This document shows, piece after piece, positions 33,941 to 36,786 of a stretch of DNA of 36,786 nucleotides; position 1 is the first letter of the stretch, and each line of letters begins with the position of its first letter. The translations under genes were made by a program, and so were the position numbers. This DNA comes from Clostridia bacterium (GTDB lineage Bacteria; Bacillota; Clostridia; UMGS1883), in contig JAUNBL010000020.1 of assembly GCA_030527235.1 (NCBI GenBank), forward strand, positions 1-36,786. The letters run 5' to 3'. Under the pieces are notes generated by a model that was given only the letters and a program-made list of their open reading frames with translations, was not told the origin of the DNA and ran no database searches.

Positions 33941-35063
33941 TAAAAAAATACTCGCGATTCTGTTTGCCGCTTTGCTCATGCTGGCACAAAGCGCATTCGC
34001 CGTGGAGGTGAGCGCACCTTCGGCAATACTGGTGGAGCAGACGAGCGGAAAAGTTCTTTTTGAAAAAAATCCCCATGAACGTCTTGCGCCAGCGAGCGTG
34101 ACAAAGATTATGACCATGCTCTTGATTATGGAAGCCATTGAACGCGGCGATATCACGTATGACACAATCGTGGTCGCATCGGAACGCGCGAAAAGTATGG
34201 GAGGCAGCACCATATTCCTTGATACGGGTGAAGAGATGAGCGTGCATGACCTGCTTAAAGGAATTGCAGTTGCTTCAGGCAACGATGCATGTGTCGCGAT
34301 GGCGGAGCATTTGTCGGGAAGTGTAGAAAGCTTTGTGGACGTGATGAACAACCGTGCCGCAGAGCTGGGTATGGCGGACACTCATTTTGTAACGTGCAAC
34401 GGACTCGATGCGGACGGACACCTGACAAGCGCTGCCGACATTGCAGTTATGAGCCGTGAACTGCTGAAGCACGAGGACATATTCCGCTACACCACCATTT
34501 GGCTGGATTCCCTGCGTGACGGGGCGTTTGCGCTTGCCAACACGAATAAACTCATTCGCTTTTACAGTGGGGCGAACGGGATTAAAACAGGCTCCACAAG
34601 TATAGCTAAAAACTGCGTCAGCGCAAGCGCAAAGCGCGACGGTATGCAGCTTATCGCAGTAATTATGGGCGCCGAAACTTCCAAGCAAAGGTTTGCGGAC
34701 GCATCGGCTCTATTAAATTATGGCTTTGCCAATTATGCGGTCGTCGGTCTATCGGAAGCGGGAGAAAGCGCGCGTGAAGTGAAGGTAAAAAAAGGACTGA
34801 AGGATTCGGTGCTTGCTCTTGCAAAGGAAAACGCTGCTGTCTTGGTTGAGAAGGCCCAAAAAAGCAGCGTGAAGACTGAAATAGTATTGCCGGATAGTGT
34901 TGAAGCGCCGATTGCGGAAGGCGAAAAACTGGGTGAAATCATAATAGTATCGGGTGAGAACGAATTGTCGCGCAGCGACCTTGTAGCTGCGGAGGCTGTG
35001 CCGAGAAAGGGAATATGGAGCACGCTGGGAGAAATGATGGAGAACTTTATGACAATGAAATAA
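33936..35063 (+). CDS. D-alanyl-D-alanine carboxypeptidase, DacF type (peptidase S11)
   Basis: The enzyme removes the terminal D-Ala from peptidoglycan stem peptides outside the membrane. The 375-residue protein has a signal peptide (1-22, ending SAFA), the SxxK box SVTK (Ser54, Lys57), SGN (Ser114-Asn116) and KTG (217-219), all intact. A PBP5_C-like beta domain follows, and then a C-terminal amphipathic tail (GIWSTLGEMMENFMTMK) that probably anchors it. GGAGGTG lies seven bases before the ATG, within the hairpin at 33906-33940. In B. subtilis, dacF is expressed in the forespore and precedes spoIIA; no spoIIA genes are seen here. Confidence 0.92.
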   Translation: MPKKILAILFAALLMLAQSAFAVEVSAPSAILVEQTSGKVLFEKNPHERLAPASVTKIMTMLLIMEAIERGDITYDTIVVASERAKSMGGSTIFLDTGEEMSVHDLLKGIAVASGNDACVAMAEHLSGSVESFVDVMNNRAAELGMADTHFVTCNGLDADGHLTSAADIAVMSRELLKHEDIFRYTTIWLDSLRDGAFALANTNKLIRFYSGANGIKTGSTSIAKNCVSASAKRDGMQLIAVIMGAETSKQRFADASALLNYGFANYAVVGLSEAGESAREVKVKKGLKDSVLALAKENAAVLVEKAQKSSVKTEIVLPDSVEAPIAEGEKLGEIIIVSGENELSRSDLVAAEAVPRKGIWSTLGEMMENFMTMK

Positions 35064-35068
35064 TAGCA

Positions 35069-35101
35069 AGGCTGCAGCAAGAGGAACGCTTGCTGCAGCC
35101 T
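35069..35101. terminator. Strong hairpin between convergent genes, probable terminator without a clear U-tract
   Basis: AGGCTGCAGCAAG (35069-35081) and CTTGCTGCAGCCT (35089-35101) form a perfect 13-base-pair stem with a 7-base loop, 6 bases after the dacF stop. Rightward, the stem is followed by CATTAAAAA rather than a T run; leftward the downstream sequence is only moderately T-rich. It may stop transcription weakly or protect RNA 3' ends from both genes. Confidence 0.65.
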
Positions 35102-35114
35102 CATTAAAAATACA

Positions 35115-36656
35115 TCAGCGTGTTCCGTGTGTTGCGTATTCAAAGTATTCAAAAAGCGCCGTTTTTTCTTGCCGGGATAAGTCTTGACAACAAAAGCCTG
35201 CCATTGCTCCGGTAAAACCCAAGGGAACATATTCCTCGGAAACAATGTGCATTGAAAGCGGCTCTCCGATACAAAATTCATGCTCGCCATCGCAAACGCA
35301 GCATGAGAGCCTGCAGCCTTCCGCCGTCATTTTAAGAAGCAAAGGCGTTTCTTCGCGAACTTCAGCACAAGATGGGAAGGAGAGCGTGCCTGCGTCACAG
35401 GAGATTATACGGACAACCTTTTTCTTGGAATCGTCAAGGCGTGTTACACATAAATAATGCCAATAATTTGTATTGTAATATATAACTATTCCGGCCATAT
35501 GCTTTTCCCAGAGAGGTTCAAACATGAGCGATACCGATATGCTGAAGAAGTTTGTATCTATTCTCCGGGCAAAAAGACTTTGAAAGAACTTGCTCATCAG
35601 GCTCTGTGTTCCGCGCAGAATAAGACCATGTTGACAGAACGAAACGGCGGAAGTTATATCTGTGCGCAGAGACTGAAAATCTGATGAAAGCACGCCCTTT
35701 TTGAAGTCGTAGCGTGTGAACGCGGGACGGATGCTGTCCTCACACGTAAACAAAGATGCGGTATTGAGAGAAGGATTTTCACCGCCGTTTTCAAGGTGCA
35801 GCCAGCCGTCATTCCCCCAAAAAACTTTTTGGAGCGCCGTTTCCCGTCCGAAATAGCAAAAATCATGTTCACAGGAGCGGCGCGTTGCCAGGTGAGATAT
35901 ATAGTATTCGCCGCACGGCGTTTCTACAAGCGAAGAATGTCCTGCACATTGCAGTGCAAGAGCATTGTTGTCCCTTGAGTGAAGAAGAATAAACGGGCAG
36001 TCCTCATATTCGCCCAAGAGTGTACGGCTGCGTGAGAGCTGCGTGCTGTGCCTGCGTCCGGTGCCGCCCTGCGCCTTCATCAGATAGTAAAAATCTTCGT
36101 GGCGGTATATATGGCAGCCCTCCACAAGCTCATTGCCTTTTTGAGAATAAAGCAAGCGAGGCTCGCCGACAAGAGCCGCGTTTTTTGCATCATACTGCCA
36201 AATCCATATTCCGTTAAATCGCTTGCCGCTTGTATGGTGGTTGTTTAATGACAAAAGCCATTTTTTACCGTCATTGTCGTGAAAAAGAGATGGGTCAAAG
36301 CCGAGAGAATGCAGATAAGCGGGCTTTGACCATTCGCCCTCTATATCATGGGTCGTTATAAGGTAATTGTCTGTCTGCATCATGGCGCCGCGCTCACGTA
36401 CAACAGTGTAGACAAGGTAATAAGTGCCGTCGCTGTATGTAAGACACGGCGCCCAAATCCCGCCGCCGTCACAAATTCCGCTGAAATCTTCATACAAAAC
36501 GCGGCGCACAAAGCGCCAGTTCACTAAGTCGCAGGAGGCGTGTATTTGTATACTGCCGTACCACTCAAAAGTGGAAGTAGCTATATAATACTTTTGACCA
36601 ACGCGAATCATAGAAGGGTCGGGATTAAAGCCTCTTAAAACAGGATTTTCAATCAT
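35115..36656 (-). CDS. GH43-family beta-xylosidase / alpha-arabinofuranosidase
   Basis: The 513-residue enzyme opens NPVLRGFNPDPS, the hallmark of GH43 beta-xylosidases. The three catalytic acids are visible: base Asp13 (NPDPS), pKa modulator Asp121 (GFDPSLFHDNDG) and acid Glu179 (VEGCHIY, with Cys181 where Pro is usual). Residues 1-320 form the five-bladed propeller; the rest is the beta-sandwich typical of this subfamily, with FTRYDFKKGVLSSDFQSLR near its start. There is no signal peptide, so it should act in the cytoplasm on imported xylo-oligosaccharides. The ATG at 36656 follows AAAGGGTGA; the open frame begins at 36683 without a site. No transporter or xylose genes are in view; they may lie beyond the right edge. 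Confidence 0.93.
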   Translation of the reverse strand: MIENPVLRGFNPDPSMIRVGQKYYIATSTFEWYGSIQIHASCDLVNWRFVRRVLYEDFSGICDGGGIWAPCLTYSDGTYYLVYTVVRERGAMMQTDNYLITTHDIEGEWSKPAYLHSLGFDPSLFHDNDGKKWLLSLNNHHTSGKRFNGIWIWQYDAKNAALVGEPRLLYSQKGNELVEGCHIYRHEDFYYLMKAQGGTGRRHSTQLSRSRTLLGEYEDCPFILLHSRDNNALALQCAGHSSLVETPCGEYYISHLATRRSCEHDFCYFGRETALQKVFWGNDGWLHLENGGENPSLNTASLFTCEDSIRPAFTRYDFKKGVLSSDFQSLRTDITSAVSFCQHGLILRGTQSLMSKFFQSLFARRIDTNFFSISVSLMFEPLWEKHMAGIVIYYNTNYWHYLCVTRLDDSKKKVVRIISCDAGTLSFPSCAEVREETPLLLKMTAEGCRLSCCVCDGEHEFCIGEPLSMHIVSEEYVPLGFTGAMAGFCCQDLSRQEKTALFEYFEYATHGTR

Positions 36657-36730
36657 GTAAATCACCCTTTCTAAGAATAACACATTTTTTGTGATTTGGA
36701 AATACCTCTGTGTGACACAAAAGTTATATT

Positions 36731-36747
36731 ATTGTATGTGATACAAT
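36731..36747. promoter_or_regulatory. Operator-like palindrome upstream of the GH43 gene
   Basis: ATTGTAT-GTG-ATACAAT is a perfect 7-base inverted repeat with a 3-base centre, 75 bases before the GH43 start. The size and symmetry suit a dimeric repressor. A shorter TGTG-TGA-CACA dyad lies near 36710-36720. I could not place a convincing promoter in this gap (36657-36786). Confidence 0.5.
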
Positions 36748-36786
36748 GATATGACCCAGAAAGAATAGAAGCTGAACGTCCAATGT

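Overview
The window looks like chromosomal DNA from an anaerobic, spore-forming or spore-ancestral member of the Clostridia (Firmicutes). The evidence is the gene content: SpoIVFB-, YtxC- and SpoIIM-like proteins, a DacF-type carboxypeptidase, and the SpoIVFB / TIGR03960 radical SAM / DUF2344 gene order. Strong Shine-Dalgarno (SD) sites, TTGNNN-17-TATAAT promoters and frequent TTG/GTG starts fit the same group. No species is named. I see no rRNA or tRNA genes, CRISPR arrays, insertion sequences or prophage. Coding density is high and no gene-free stretch exceeds about 200 bases.

Layout. (1) 83-1637: one rightward gene with its own promoter and terminator, encoding a fused Wzz/BY-kinase. (2) 11977 down to 1637: a long leftward gene string: SpoIVFB-like protease, TIGR03960 radical SAM protein, DUF2344 protein, LigA, ABC exporter, a double GT-C glycosyltransferase, and a fumarate hydratase alpha subunit. 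(3) 12028-13511: citrate synthase as a single-gene unit. (4) 13565-20212: a secreted protein of about 2160 residues with a zincin-like module and a DUF5695/six-hairpin glycosidase-like module. (5) 24579 down to 20224: M20 amidohydrolase, ComEC and HolA, leftward. (6) 24588-26080: DUF6873 protein and YtxC, rightward from a back-to-back divergent promoter. (7) 27431 down to 26080: CmpB-like membrane protein and HD hydrolase. (8) 27452-35063: a rightward string of CorC/HlyC-like protein, aminotransferase, PurB, ProC, SpoIIM-like protein, XerD-like protein and DacF-like carboxypeptidase. (9) 36656 down to 35115: a cytoplasmic GH43 beta-xylosidase with an operator-like palindrome upstream.

The genes mix housekeeping (DNA ligase, DNA polymerase III delta, purine and proline synthesis, citrate synthase) with envelope and sporulation functions (SpoIVFB, SpoIIM, YtxC, DacF, BY-kinase, GT-C transferase, exporter) and polysaccharide use (giant glycosidase, GH43). 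The most notable points are: a XerD-like protein in the conserved spoIIM-dacF neighbourhood that lacks two catalytic residues; a ComEC whose metallo-beta-lactamase domain has lost its metal motif; hairpins that place SD sequences or start codons inside RNA structure at spoIIM, dacF and purB; the zincin-glycosidase fusion; and the double GT-C fusion. All functional calls come from reading motifs and gene order; no database search was run.
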